A stretch of DNA of 64,000 nucleotides from Flavobacterium sp. UBA2787 (lineage in GTDB: Bacteria > Bacteroidota > Bacteroidia > Flavobacteriales > Flavobacteriaceae). Where the stretch lies: positions 248,245 through 312,244 of the forward strand of contig DEHZ01000010.1 of NCBI GenBank assembly GCA_002352205.1, read 5' to 3'. Below, in pieces: positions 1-7,869 of this stretch. The notes beneath the pieces were generated by a model, which was given only the letters and a program-made list of their open reading frames with translations, was not told the DNA's origin and did no database searches. Numbering within the stretch: position 1 is the stretch's first letter; each line of letters begins with the position of its first letter. The position numbers and the translations under genes are program-made.

Positions 1-158
1 ACATCGTCGATGCGTTTTTTGTCGAAGTCGGGAAATTGAGCCATTAAATGTTCAATTGTTTCGGCTGCTAATTCGTCTGGACGTTTGAAACGGAAAACCC
101 CTTTAGGTGCTTTACCAACTGCAGTACGAAATCCTGATACTATATATGCTGTTTTCAT
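1..158 (-). CDS. fadA: Acetyl-CoA C-acyltransferase (thiolase), N-terminal part
   Basis: Only the first 52 codons are in the window; the gene continues beyond base 1. The ATG at 158-156 opens a protein beginning MKTAYIVSGFRTAVGKAPKG, the typical first strand and loop of a degradative thiolase. Thiolases cleave 3-ketoacyl-CoA with CoA in the last step of beta-oxidation. The gene lies 82 bp downstream of a FadN-type enzyme on the same strand, the same order as the fadN-fadA-fadE operon of Bacillus, so an acyl-CoA dehydrogenase may follow outside the window. The family call is firm; the active-site residues cannot be seen. Confidence 0.85.
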   Translation of the reverse strand, partial: MKTAYIVSGFRTAVGKAPKGVFRFKRPDELAAETIEHLMAQFPDFDKKRIDD

Positions 159-240
159 TTTATTTATTTTTTTTGAACACGGATTTATAAAATTTTAAAA
201 ATTTCTATAATTTTTTAAATCTGTGTTCCATCATTTATGA

Positions 241-2631
241 TTAGTTACGTAATGGCTTTCCTTTGGTTAGCATAAATTGAATACGCTCCAACGTTTTTCT
301 TTCAGTACAAAGTGATAAAAATGCTTCGCGTTCAAGATCTAAAAGATACTGCTCACTCACCAACGTGGGTTCTGATAAATCACCTCCAGCCATCACATAC
401 GCTAATTTGTTAGCAATTTTTCTATCGTGTTCCGAAATGTATTTTCCGGCTTGCATTTGGTCTGTTCCCACTAAAAACATTCCCAATGCTTGTTTTCCTA
501 ACACTTTAATGTCTTTGCGTTGAACCGGTTGTGTGTAACCTTGCTCTGCCATTTGTAAAGCGACTTGTTTCGCAACCGCAATTTGACGATCACGATTTAC
601 AACTACAATATCTTTTCCTTTTTGGAGAATACCTAAATCAAAAGCTTCATAAGCAGAAGTTGCTACTTTAGCCATACCGATGGTTAAGAAATATTCTTGT
701 AAAACATTTAATTCCACATCATTTTTTCGGAATAAATCGGAGGCACGAACGGTCATTTCTTTTGAACCACCACCACCGGGAATTACACCTACACCAAATT
801 CAACTAAACCAATGTAGGTTTCTGCAGCAGCAACGACTCGGTCGGCGTGCATACTCATTTCGCAACCACCACCAAGTGTCATACCGTGTGGAGCAACAAT
901 AACCGGAATAGAGGAGTAGCGACAACGCATCATCGTGTCTTGGAACATTTTGATGGCCATATTCAATTCGTCATATTCTTGTTCAACTGCCATCATAAAA
1001 ATCATTCCGATGTTAGCACCTACAGAGAAATTAGCTCCTTGGTTTCCAATCACTAATCCGTTGTATTCTTTTTCAGCTAAATCGATGGCTTTGTTGATGC
1101 CTTGTAAAACACCGCCACCAATTGTATTCATTTTTGAATGGAATTCTAAGTTTAAAATTCCATCACCTAAATGGTGAATCGTAGCATCGGAATTACCCCA
1201 AACTTTATGACTTTCTCTAATGTTATTTAAGATGATAAACGCATCCTGACCCGGAATTTTTTCTTGTGTTTTGGTTGGAATATTATAAAAATAAGTCGCT
1301 CCATTTTTCACGGTATAGAAAGAAGCGTTTTCAGATTTCACCATTTCTGTGACCCAAGCTGCCGGTTGATAACCTTCGGCACGCATCATTTCAATTCCTT
1401 TGGCAACTCCGATGCTATCCCAAATCTCGAATGGACCATTTTCCCAACCGAAACCGGCTTTCATCGCATCATCAATTTTGTATAATTCGTCTGAAATTTC
1501 AGGAATTCTATTGGAACAATACGCAAACATAGCAGCAAAATTCTTTCTGTAAAAATCACCGGCTTTGTCTTTTCCTTTTACTAAAACACGAAAACGATCA
1601 ATTGGTTTATCAATCGTTTTGGTTAATTCTAACGTAGCGAATAATGCTTTTTTAGCCGCTCTATATTCTAAAGTATCTAGATCTAATGATAAAATTTCTT
1701 TTCCTTCTTTTTTGTAAAATCCTTGTCCGGTTTTGCTTCCCAACCATTTGTTTTCCATCATTTTGTCAATGAAAGAAGGTAATTTGAATAAATCGTGGGC
1801 TTCGTCATTCGGACAGTTTTGGTGAATTCCGTTTGCCACGTGAACTAAGGTATCCAATCCCACCACATCAACGGTTCTAAACGTAGCTGATTTTGGTCGA
1901 CCAATTACCGGACCGGTTAATTTATCTACTTCTTCAACAGTTAACCCCATCTCTTTCACTTGGTGAAACAAACTCATGATGCCGAAAATTCCAATTCGAT
2001 TACCAATAAAAGCCGGAGTATCTTTGGCTACGACCGATGTTTTTCCTAAAAATTGTGAACCATAATTAGTTAAGAAATCTAAAACGGATTGACTTGTTTT
2101 TGGTCCCGGAATGATTTCAAACAATTTCAAATAACGAGCCGGGTTGAAGAAGTGCGTTCCACAAAAATGTGCTTGAAAATCTTCAGTTCTGCCTTCGCTC
2201 ATAAATTGAATCGGAATTCCGGATGTGTTGGAAGTGACTAATGTTCCAACTTTTCTATATTTATCAACTTGTTCGAAAACCAGTTTTTTGATATCTAATC
2301 TTTCCACAACCACTTCGATAATCCAATCTACCGAACCGATTTTTGGCATATCATCTGTGGTGTTTCCGGTTGTAATTCGGTTGGCAAATTTCTGACTGTA
2401 AATCGGAGAGGGGTTCGATTTTAATGCATTTGCCAAACTTTCATTCACAATGCGATTGCGAACTGCTTTGCTTTCTAAGGTAAGATTTTTCTTTTCTTCA
2501 GCTTCGGTTAAAGCATTTGGAATGATGTCCAACAAAAGTACTTCGACACCGATGTTTGCAAAATGACAGGCAATACCGGAACCCATAATTCCGGAACCGA
2601 TGACAGCCACTTTTTTGATAGTTCTTTTCAT
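241..2631 (-). CDS. fadN: 3-hydroxyacyl-CoA dehydrogenase / enoyl-CoA hydratase, FadN type
   Basis: This 796-residue two-domain enzyme hydrates enoyl-CoA and oxidises 3-hydroxyacyl-CoA in beta-oxidation. Residues 8-20 (VAVIGSGIMGSGI) are the NAD-binding GxGxxG loop. The dehydrogenase domain fills roughly the first half, and a crotonase-type domain follows from about residue 480, with the glycine-rich loop around GNQGANFSVGANIG. The order (dehydrogenase first, hydratase second) is that of Bacillus FadN, not of E. coli FadB, where it is reversed. Length is normal for FadN. It lies between a MarR-family regulator and a thiolase on the same strand, probably one regulated fatty-acid operon. Confidence 0.9.
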   Translation of the reverse strand: MKRTIKKVAVIGSGIMGSGIACHFANIGVEVLLLDIIPNALTEAEEKKNLTLESKAVRNRIVNESLANALKSNPSPIYSQKFANRITTGNTTDDMPKIGSVDWIIEVVVERLDIKKLVFEQVDKYRKVGTLVTSNTSGIPIQFMSEGRTEDFQAHFCGTHFFNPARYLKLFEIIPGPKTSQSVLDFLTNYGSQFLGKTSVVAKDTPAFIGNRIGIFGIMSLFHQVKEMGLTVEEVDKLTGPVIGRPKSATFRTVDVVGLDTLVHVANGIHQNCPNDEAHDLFKLPSFIDKMMENKWLGSKTGQGFYKKEGKEILSLDLDTLEYRAAKKALFATLELTKTIDKPIDRFRVLVKGKDKAGDFYRKNFAAMFAYCSNRIPEISDELYKIDDAMKAGFGWENGPFEIWDSIGVAKGIEMMRAEGYQPAAWVTEMVKSENASFYTVKNGATYFYNIPTKTQEKIPGQDAFIILNNIRESHKVWGNSDATIHHLGDGILNLEFHSKMNTIGGGVLQGINKAIDLAEKEYNGLVIGNQGANFSVGANIGMIFMMAVEQEYDELNMAIKMFQDTMMRCRYSSIPVIVAPHGMTLGGGCEMSMHADRVVAAAETYIGLVEFGVGVIPGGGGSKEMTVRASDLFRKNDVELNVLQEYFLTIGMAKVATSAYEAFDLGILQKGKDIVVVNRDRQIAVAKQVALQMAEQGYTQPVQRKDIKVLGKQALGMFLVGTDQMQAGKYISEHDRKIANKLAYVMAGGDLSEPTLVSEQYLLDLEREAFLSLCTERKTLERIQFMLTKGKPLRN

Positions 2632-2779
2632 TTTTTATTTCTTATTGCGGTATCGAGTTACGAGTTTCGGGTAACGAGTTTCCGCTGGTTCTATTTGTTA
2701 CTTCTTTTACAACAGTTTGGAAATTATAAAAATCTAAACGCCACTGTCTTTTTTCTTTTCTCTTTCTTCTATTTTCTTT

Positions 2780-3211
2780 CTAAAAAATCTTCTTTTCATT
2801 AATCAACTCCGTAATCACATCAGCGACTTCGATAAAATTTTGCAATTTTTCGTCGGATACGTTTTGACGAATGACTTCATTAAATTTCAGTACGGTATTT
2901 CGGGATAATTCTCTTTTTTCTTTTCCTAAGTCGGTAAGGTAGATTAAAACACCACGACCATCATCGGGATTTTTCTTGCGAATGATTAAACCCTTTTCCT
3001 CTAATGTTTTCAAAGTTCTAGTTAAGCTCGTGGCTTCCATTCCCATTCTATTGCTGATGTAGGAGGATGGCGTTCCTTCTTCTTTATCAATGCTAAGCAA
3101 TGCAAATCCGATAGCCATTGAACCATCAAATTTAGAAGCTTCTTCGTTGTACATTCTGGCAACGGATTGCCATGTGGCTCGAAGAATATAATCTATTGTT
3201 TTATCTTTCAT
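2780..3211 (-). CDS. MarR-family transcriptional regulator
   Basis: A 143-residue winged-helix protein of normal MarR length. It has the family pattern of a recognition helix (SNRMGMEATSLTRTLKTLEEKGLI) followed by the wing (KNPDDGRGVLIYLT). MarR proteins bind DNA as dimers and usually release it when a small ligand binds. The gene is 148 bp upstream of fadN on the same strand, so acyl-CoA or fatty acids are the likely signal (inference). A 20-bp near-palindrome at 3246-3265, just upstream of the -7 box, suggests autorepression. Confidence 0.88.
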   Translation of the reverse strand: MKDKTIDYILRATWQSVARMYNEEASKFDGSMAIGFALLSIDKEEGTPSSYISNRMGMEATSLTRTLKTLEEKGLIIRKKNPDDGRGVLIYLTDLGKEKRELSRNTVLKFNEVIRQNVSDEKLQNFIEVADVITELINEKKIF

Positions 3212-3229
3212 ATTTTACGCAAACGATTT

Positions 3230-3237
3230 CAAAGATA
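3230..3237 (-). promoter_or_regulatory. -7 promoter box of the marR gene
   Basis: The minus strand reads TATCTTTG here, matching the Bacteroidota sigma consensus TAnnTTTG, 19-26 nt upstream of the marR ATG. A clear TTG at -33 is not seen. The palindrome at 3246-3265 occupies the spacer just upstream. Confidence 0.6.
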
Positions 3238-3245
3238 ATAAAAAT

Positions 3246-3265
3246 TTATTATGCACGCATAGTAA
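3246..3265. promoter_or_regulatory. Putative MarR operator palindrome
   Basis: TTATTATGCACGCATAGTAA is an imperfect palindrome with 8 of 10 positions matching between half-sites. It lies between the expected -33 and -7 positions of the marR promoter, where a bound dimer would block RNA polymerase. MarR operators are typically palindromes of this length in the gene's own promoter; binding by this protein is inferred. Confidence 0.5.
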
Positions 3266-3340
3266 ATTTTAAAATTTAACATTTTTTAGTTTGATATGAA
3301 TTAGATTGGTAAAATTCGATTACTGTAAACTATTTAAAAT

Positions 3341-3366
3341 AAAAAGACGGATATTAGTCCGCCTTT
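3341..3366 (-). terminator. Terminator after osmC
   Basis: On the minus strand a 9-bp stem (one G-U pair) around a 6-nt loop is followed by a T-rich run, about 25 nt after the osmC stop codon. Confidence 0.65.
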
Positions 3367-3391
3367 ACATAGTTTTTGTTAAATGTTTGAA

Positions 3392-3805
3392 TTATTTATT
3401 CAAAGTAAATTCCGCAGAAATAGCCGTATTCAATAGTTTTGAAATCGGACAATTTTTTTCAGCATCCTTTACCAATTCGGCAAATTTGTCTTCAGAAATT
3501 CCGTCAACAGTAGCAGTAAGGGTAAGATGTGATTTAGTTATCGCTCCGTCTTCAAACGTAATATGGCATTTTGTTTCTAATTCGGTTGGTACAAAACCTG
3601 CTTCTCCTAAATTGAAACTAAGTTTCATTGTAAAACACCCTGCGTGTGAAGCAGCGATTAATTCTTCTGGATTGGTTCCGATTCCTTCTTCAAAACGGGA
3701 GCCAAATGAATATTGTGTTTTATTTAAAACGGTACTTTGTGTGGTTAAATTTCCTTTTCCTTCTTTTCCTGAACCGTTCCAAACGGCTGTTGCATGTCTT
3801 TTCAT
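3392..3805 (-). CDS. osmC: OsmC-type organic hydroperoxide reductase
   Basis: A 137-residue OsmC-family peroxidase. The two reactive cysteines are present: C57 in ASHAGCFTM and C119 in KNCPISK. OsmC reduces organic hydroperoxides through these thiols. Length and the N-terminal start (MKRHATAVWNGSGKEG) match the family. It is a single gene on the minus strand with its own terminator, between the marR-fadN group and the acyl-CoA synthetase gene. OsmC and Ohr are closely related; the GTNPEELIAASHAGC pattern fits OsmC best. Confidence 0.85.
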   Translation of the reverse strand: MKRHATAVWNGSGKEGKGNLTTQSTVLNKTQYSFGSRFEEGIGTNPEELIAASHAGCFTMKLSFNLGEAGFVPTELETKCHITFEDGAITKSHLTLTATVDGISEDKFAELVKDAEKNCPISKLLNTAISAEFTLNK

Positions 3806-3889
3806 AGTTGTTGATTTAAGTTTTGTCTAAATTACGAAAAGTATGTCAGTTGGCTTGTTATTATTGTGTTAAGTGTTTTTAAAAAATAA

Positions 3890-3915
3890 AAAAGCTCTCG
3901 GATAGGAGAGCTTTT
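3890..3915 (-). terminator. Terminator after the acyl-CoA synthetase gene
   Basis: A perfect 10-bp stem (AAAAGCTCTC / GAGAGCTTTT) with a 6-nt loop, starting 4 nt after the stop codon and followed by T-rich sequence on the minus strand. Confidence 0.85.
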
Positions 3916-3918
3916 GAA

Positions 3919-5694
3919 TTATGAATTATAAATTTTTTCGTAAAGGTGTTTGTATTTTTCTTTAACAATTTTCCGTTTTAGTTTCATAGTCGGCGTTAAA
4001 TGACCACCTTCTATTGACCAAACATCCGGAGTTAATTCGAAACGTTTGATTTTCTCCCAATTTCCGAATTTTTCGTTTGCATGATCAACTTCTTCTTGAA
4101 AACGCTCAATTACTTTTGGGTTATTTACTAAATCATCATTAGAATCTGAAACAGTTACCTGATGTCTTTTTGCCCATTCTCGAACAAAATCAAAATTAGG
4201 CTGAATAAAAGCTCCCGGCATTTTTTCGCCATCGCCAATCACCATTACTTGTTCTATAAAGAAAGATTGTTTAAGTCTATTTTCAATTAATTGCGGTGCA
4301 ATATATTTCCCTCCGGACGTTTTAAACATTTCTTTTTTGCGGTCGGTAATGCGAAGAAACCCATCACTATCAAACTCACCAATATCACCGGTGTGAAAAT
4401 AGCCATCTTTAATTACTTCATTTGTAAGCGTTTCGTCTTTATAGTAACCCATCATGACATTAGGACCTTTACAAAGTAATTCTCCGTCTTCGGCAATTTT
4501 TACTTCTACATTTTTAATTAATTTTCCAACTGTACCAATACGGAATAAGCCATTTCGCATGTCGTTTACAGAAATTACAGGAGAAGTTTCGGTTAAACCA
4601 TAACCTTCCATAACCGGAATTCCGGCAGCGGCAAAAACTCTGGCTAATCGCGGTTGAAGAGCAGCACTTCCGGAAACCATCACATCTAAATTGCCGCCTA
4701 AAGCTTCTTTCCATTTGCTGAAAATCAATTTGCGAGCAATCCCTAATTGTTTTTCATAGAGCCAGCCATTTTGTTTGTATGGTTTATATCGCAAACCTAA
4801 ATTAATTGCCCAGAAGAAAAGTGTTTTTTTGATTCCGGTTAATTCAGCTCCTTTGGCGTAAATTTTATCATATACTTTTTCCAATAAACGTGGAACAACT
4901 GTCATCACATTGGGATGAACTTCTTTTAAATTATCGGTCAATTTTTCGATACTTTCGGCAAAATAAATCGAAACTGAATAATATTGATAAATGTATAAAA
5001 TCAAACGTTCAAAAATATGGCAAACCGGCAAGAAACTCAAAGCTTTGCTTGTTCCTTCTGCAAACGGAATTCTCGGAGCACTATCCAACACATTTGAAAC
5101 TATATTATTGTGAGAAAGCATAACGCCTTTTGGTCTTCCTGTGGTTCCGGATGTGTAAATGATTGTGGCTAATTCTTCCGGCTTTACATTGTTTTTTCGG
5201 TCTTCTACCACATCTTGATTGGATGTGTTAGAACCTAATTCTAACAATTCTTTCCAATTTTTACAACCTGAAATTTCATCAAAAGAATAAATATCTTTTA
5301 AAGTTGGAACATTATTCCTAATTGCGATTAATTTATCATAAACTACTTGGTCAGAAACAATGCAATAATTTGATTCAGAGTGATTTAGAATATATTCATA
5401 ATCTTCTGCTGCAATTGTTGGATAAATCGGAACCGTTTGTGCTCCCACTTGAAGTGAGCCAATATCCATAATATTCCATTCCGTTCTATTGTTTGAAGAA
5501 ATGATGGCGATTTTATCATTTTTTTGAACACCTAAATGAATGAATGCTCTTGAAATTGCATTGGCTTTGTCAACATATTCTTGCGTAGAAGTTTTCACCC
5601 ATTCGCCATTGTATTTAGTAACCAAGCAATCAGGAACATTATTTTTCGCAAGTTGATAGTACGGAAAATCAAAAAGTCGGGTTATTTGAATCAT
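3919..5694 (-). CDS. fadD: Long-chain fatty acid-CoA ligase (AMP-forming)
   Basis: A 591-residue adenylate-forming enzyme that activates fatty acids with ATP and CoA before beta-oxidation or phospholipid synthesis. The AMP-binding P-loop lies at residues 180-190 (YTSGTTGRPKG). Further on are the GYGLTETSP motif and the TGDIGEFDSDGFLRITDR hinge region, and the C-terminal lysine region (PTMKLKRKIV). There is no transmembrane segment. Length matches the bacterial long-chain synthetase family. It fits the neighbouring beta-oxidation genes, though it has its own terminator and is likely transcribed alone. Confidence 0.9.
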   Translation of the reverse strand: MIQITRLFDFPYYQLAKNNVPDCLVTKYNGEWVKTSTQEYVDKANAISRAFIHLGVQKNDKIAIISSNNRTEWNIMDIGSLQVGAQTVPIYPTIAAEDYEYILNHSESNYCIVSDQVVYDKLIAIRNNVPTLKDIYSFDEISGCKNWKELLELGSNTSNQDVVEDRKNNVKPEELATIIYTSGTTGRPKGVMLSHNNIVSNVLDSAPRIPFAEGTSKALSFLPVCHIFERLILYIYQYYSVSIYFAESIEKLTDNLKEVHPNVMTVVPRLLEKVYDKIYAKGAELTGIKKTLFFWAINLGLRYKPYKQNGWLYEKQLGIARKLIFSKWKEALGGNLDVMVSGSAALQPRLARVFAAAGIPVMEGYGLTETSPVISVNDMRNGLFRIGTVGKLIKNVEVKIAEDGELLCKGPNVMMGYYKDETLTNEVIKDGYFHTGDIGEFDSDGFLRITDRKKEMFKTSGGKYIAPQLIENRLKQSFFIEQVMVIGDGEKMPGAFIQPNFDFVREWAKRHQVTVSDSNDDLVNNPKVIERFQEEVDHANEKFGNWEKIKRFELTPDVWSIEGGHLTPTMKLKRKIVKEKYKHLYEKIYNS

Positions 5695-5758
5695 CTTTTA
5701 AAAGAATTTGATGCAAATTAGAGAAAAAACAATCATTTTCAAATCATTTTAATAAAAA

Positions 5759-5784
5759 AAGGAGCTGAAATTTGTCAACTCCTT
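5759..5784 (-). terminator. Terminator after the LtaS-like gene
   Basis: A stem AAGGAG/CTCCTT with a long loop is followed on the minus strand by a run of T, 50 nt after the stop codon of the upstream minus-strand gene. Confidence 0.6.
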
Positions 5785-5832
5785 GATTTATATGAAATAA
5801 ACGAAGTTTAGAGTTATATTATTTTTAGAAAT

Positions 5833-7788
5833 TTAATTGTTTTTTGCAGTTTTAATACTCCTGATTTTGTAGGTTCTAGTTTTATATAAATTCTCAGCAA
5901 CAATGAGATGAGCCAAAGCATCTTTAGATAATTCAATGTCTAATTTCGCTGGTTTAAGAATACTATCATTTATCACCTTAAATTGTAAAGGTTTAGATTT
6001 GGGTTGTAAAATAATAATGTCATCTTCAACTCGAAAAGCAAAATTATCATGAAATTGCATAATACTTCTTCCTTTTGTTTCAGAATTTATTTCGAAAATA
6101 CTTCTCCCAATCATGGGCGTTTCCACTTTTACACCACTGTAACTTAATAGAGTTGGTGCAATATCTATTTGGCTTGATTGTAAGTTAAACGCTATTCCTT
6201 TTGGAACATTTGGACCAATGATTAAGGCCGGAATTCTGAATTTTTTTATAGGAACTAAATTTTTACCATATGTTCTGGTATTATGATCAGCGATTATCAC
6301 AAAAATTGTGTTTTTATAATAGGCTTCATTTTTGGCTAATTCAAAAAACTTTCCGATACTAAAATCAGCATATTTGATGGCATTATTAACCGTATTTTTA
6401 TTTTTTTCGTAGGGTTTTATTCTTCCGTCAGGATATTCAAAAGGTTCATGATTTGATGTTGAAAAAAGCAATGAAAAAAAAGGTTTTCCGTCTAACGATT
6501 TAAAATATTGATTTGCTTTTACAACCAAATCTTCATCACAATATCCCCAAGTTCCTTTTAAAGCATATTTTTGATTGTCTTTATCAAAATCTGTTTCATC
6601 AATTATGTTTTGAAATCCGTTTCCGTTAAAAAATGAAGCCATGTTATCAAAATTTGCCATTCCTCCATAAATAAAACTGGTATCATATCCCTCATTTTTA
6701 TAGACTGAGGCAATTGTGAAAAAGTTTTCTTGCGAATTACTTAGTTTAACTACACTTTCGGCTGAAGAAGGAAGAAAACCAGAAATCACTGCTTCTATAC
6801 CTCGAACACTTCTCGTTCCTGTACAATATAAATTAGTAAAAAGTAATCCTTCTTTCGTAAGTTTATCAAATTCAGGTGTTAAGGGTAATCCACCCAAAGA
6901 ACCTACAAATTCTGCTCCTAAGCTTTCTTCTAAAATAATAACAACATTATATTTTTTGTTGGAAATGCTATCTGATTTATTTTTATGTAGAAAAGGAATA
7001 CTTTCAAACGTGAATCCACTTTCTTTTGTTGTCATGTATTTTTTAACCCGAGCATTGGCCTCCTGGATATTCATTTTTCCATATAAATCTGAAATATCAG
7101 TTTCATTTTTAATTGAATAAATTGCATATCCTAGTGTATATAAGGAATTCAATCCTAACGAATTAGTCATTTGATCTGTTGAAAAAATTGCATTACTCGC
7201 ATTTATAGGTCGTTTTGAAGTTAAGCTTGACCGTGCACCAAAAATCAATAAAAACAAAAAAATGGGCATCAAGAGTAATCTTATCGAGAGAGAATTTGAA
7301 TGAACTGTAAAAAGTTGTTTGCTCTTTTTAATTCCAAAGTAAACACTTATTATCAAGATAATTATAGTAATGATAATTGATGGTAAATAGCTTTTAACGA
7401 GAGTTCCAATTACTTCTTTGGGATAAATTAGATAATCAATATAAATTCTATTTGGTCTTGTATCATATTGATTTATAAAATTAGCAGAAGTTATTTCGGT
7501 TAATAAAATAAGAAACAAGAAAAATAGAAAATAAAAAGAGATTGGTTTTTGAACATATTTTAGAAATTTATCAGGAATAAATGTCATTACCACAAAAGGC
7601 AAAAATGAAATATAGCTTAAAAGAATAATATCAAAACGTAATCCTATTGGAAAAATAGTCCAATAGTTTTCGGTTTCTATTACTCTGTCTATGAAATAAA
7701 TGAATAAAAAAAATCTGCTTAGCGATGTAATCAAAATCCCTAAGCAGAAAAATATTATGATAGGTTTTAAAAAGTATAAATTTTTCAT
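5833..7788 (-). CDS. LtaS-like membrane sulfatase-fold protein (phosphoglycerol transferase family)
   Basis: A 651-residue protein with about five N-terminal membrane helices followed by an extracytoplasmic sulfatase/alkaline-phosphatase-fold domain from about residue 275 (NVVIILEESLGAEF). CTGTRSVRGIEAV marks the probable nucleophile loop, and IIADHNTRTYG is a metal-binding motif. The family includes lipoteichoic acid synthase and enzymes that transfer phosphoglycerol or phosphoethanolamine to envelope glycans. As this is a Gram-negative group, envelope glycan or lipid modification is more likely than LTA synthesis (inference). I chose the ATG at 7788: the TTG at 7809 is the tail of a TACATTTG -7 box (7807-7814). 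Confidence 0.8.
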   Translation of the reverse strand: MKNLYFLKPIIIFFCLGILITSLSRFFLFIYFIDRVIETENYWTIFPIGLRFDIILLSYISFLPFVVMTFIPDKFLKYVQKPISFYFLFFLFLILLTEITSANFINQYDTRPNRIYIDYLIYPKEVIGTLVKSYLPSIIITIIILIISVYFGIKKSKQLFTVHSNSLSIRLLLMPIFLFLLIFGARSSLTSKRPINASNAIFSTDQMTNSLGLNSLYTLGYAIYSIKNETDISDLYGKMNIQEANARVKKYMTTKESGFTFESIPFLHKNKSDSISNKKYNVVIILEESLGAEFVGSLGGLPLTPEFDKLTKEGLLFTNLYCTGTRSVRGIEAVISGFLPSSAESVVKLSNSQENFFTIASVYKNEGYDTSFIYGGMANFDNMASFFNGNGFQNIIDETDFDKDNQKYALKGTWGYCDEDLVVKANQYFKSLDGKPFFSLLFSTSNHEPFEYPDGRIKPYEKNKNTVNNAIKYADFSIGKFFELAKNEAYYKNTIFVIIADHNTRTYGKNLVPIKKFRIPALIIGPNVPKGIAFNLQSSQIDIAPTLLSYSGVKVETPMIGRSIFEINSETKGRSIMQFHDNFAFRVEDDIIILQPKSKPLQFKVINDSILKPAKLDIELSKDALAHLIVAENLYKTRTYKIRSIKTAKNN

Positions 7789-7806
7789 TTGATATTTTAC
7801 GGAAGT

Positions 7807-7814
7807 CAAATGTA
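7807..7814 (-). promoter_or_regulatory. -7 promoter box of the LtaS-like gene
   Basis: The minus strand reads TACATTTG, a match to TAnnTTTG, ending 18 nt before the ATG at 7788. It overlaps an upstream TTG that would otherwise look like a start codon. Confidence 0.55.
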
Positions 7815-7869
7815 CTCTCGTAAAAACACAAATTGATTAAAATTAGCTTAACAGTAGCTTAATCTTTTA

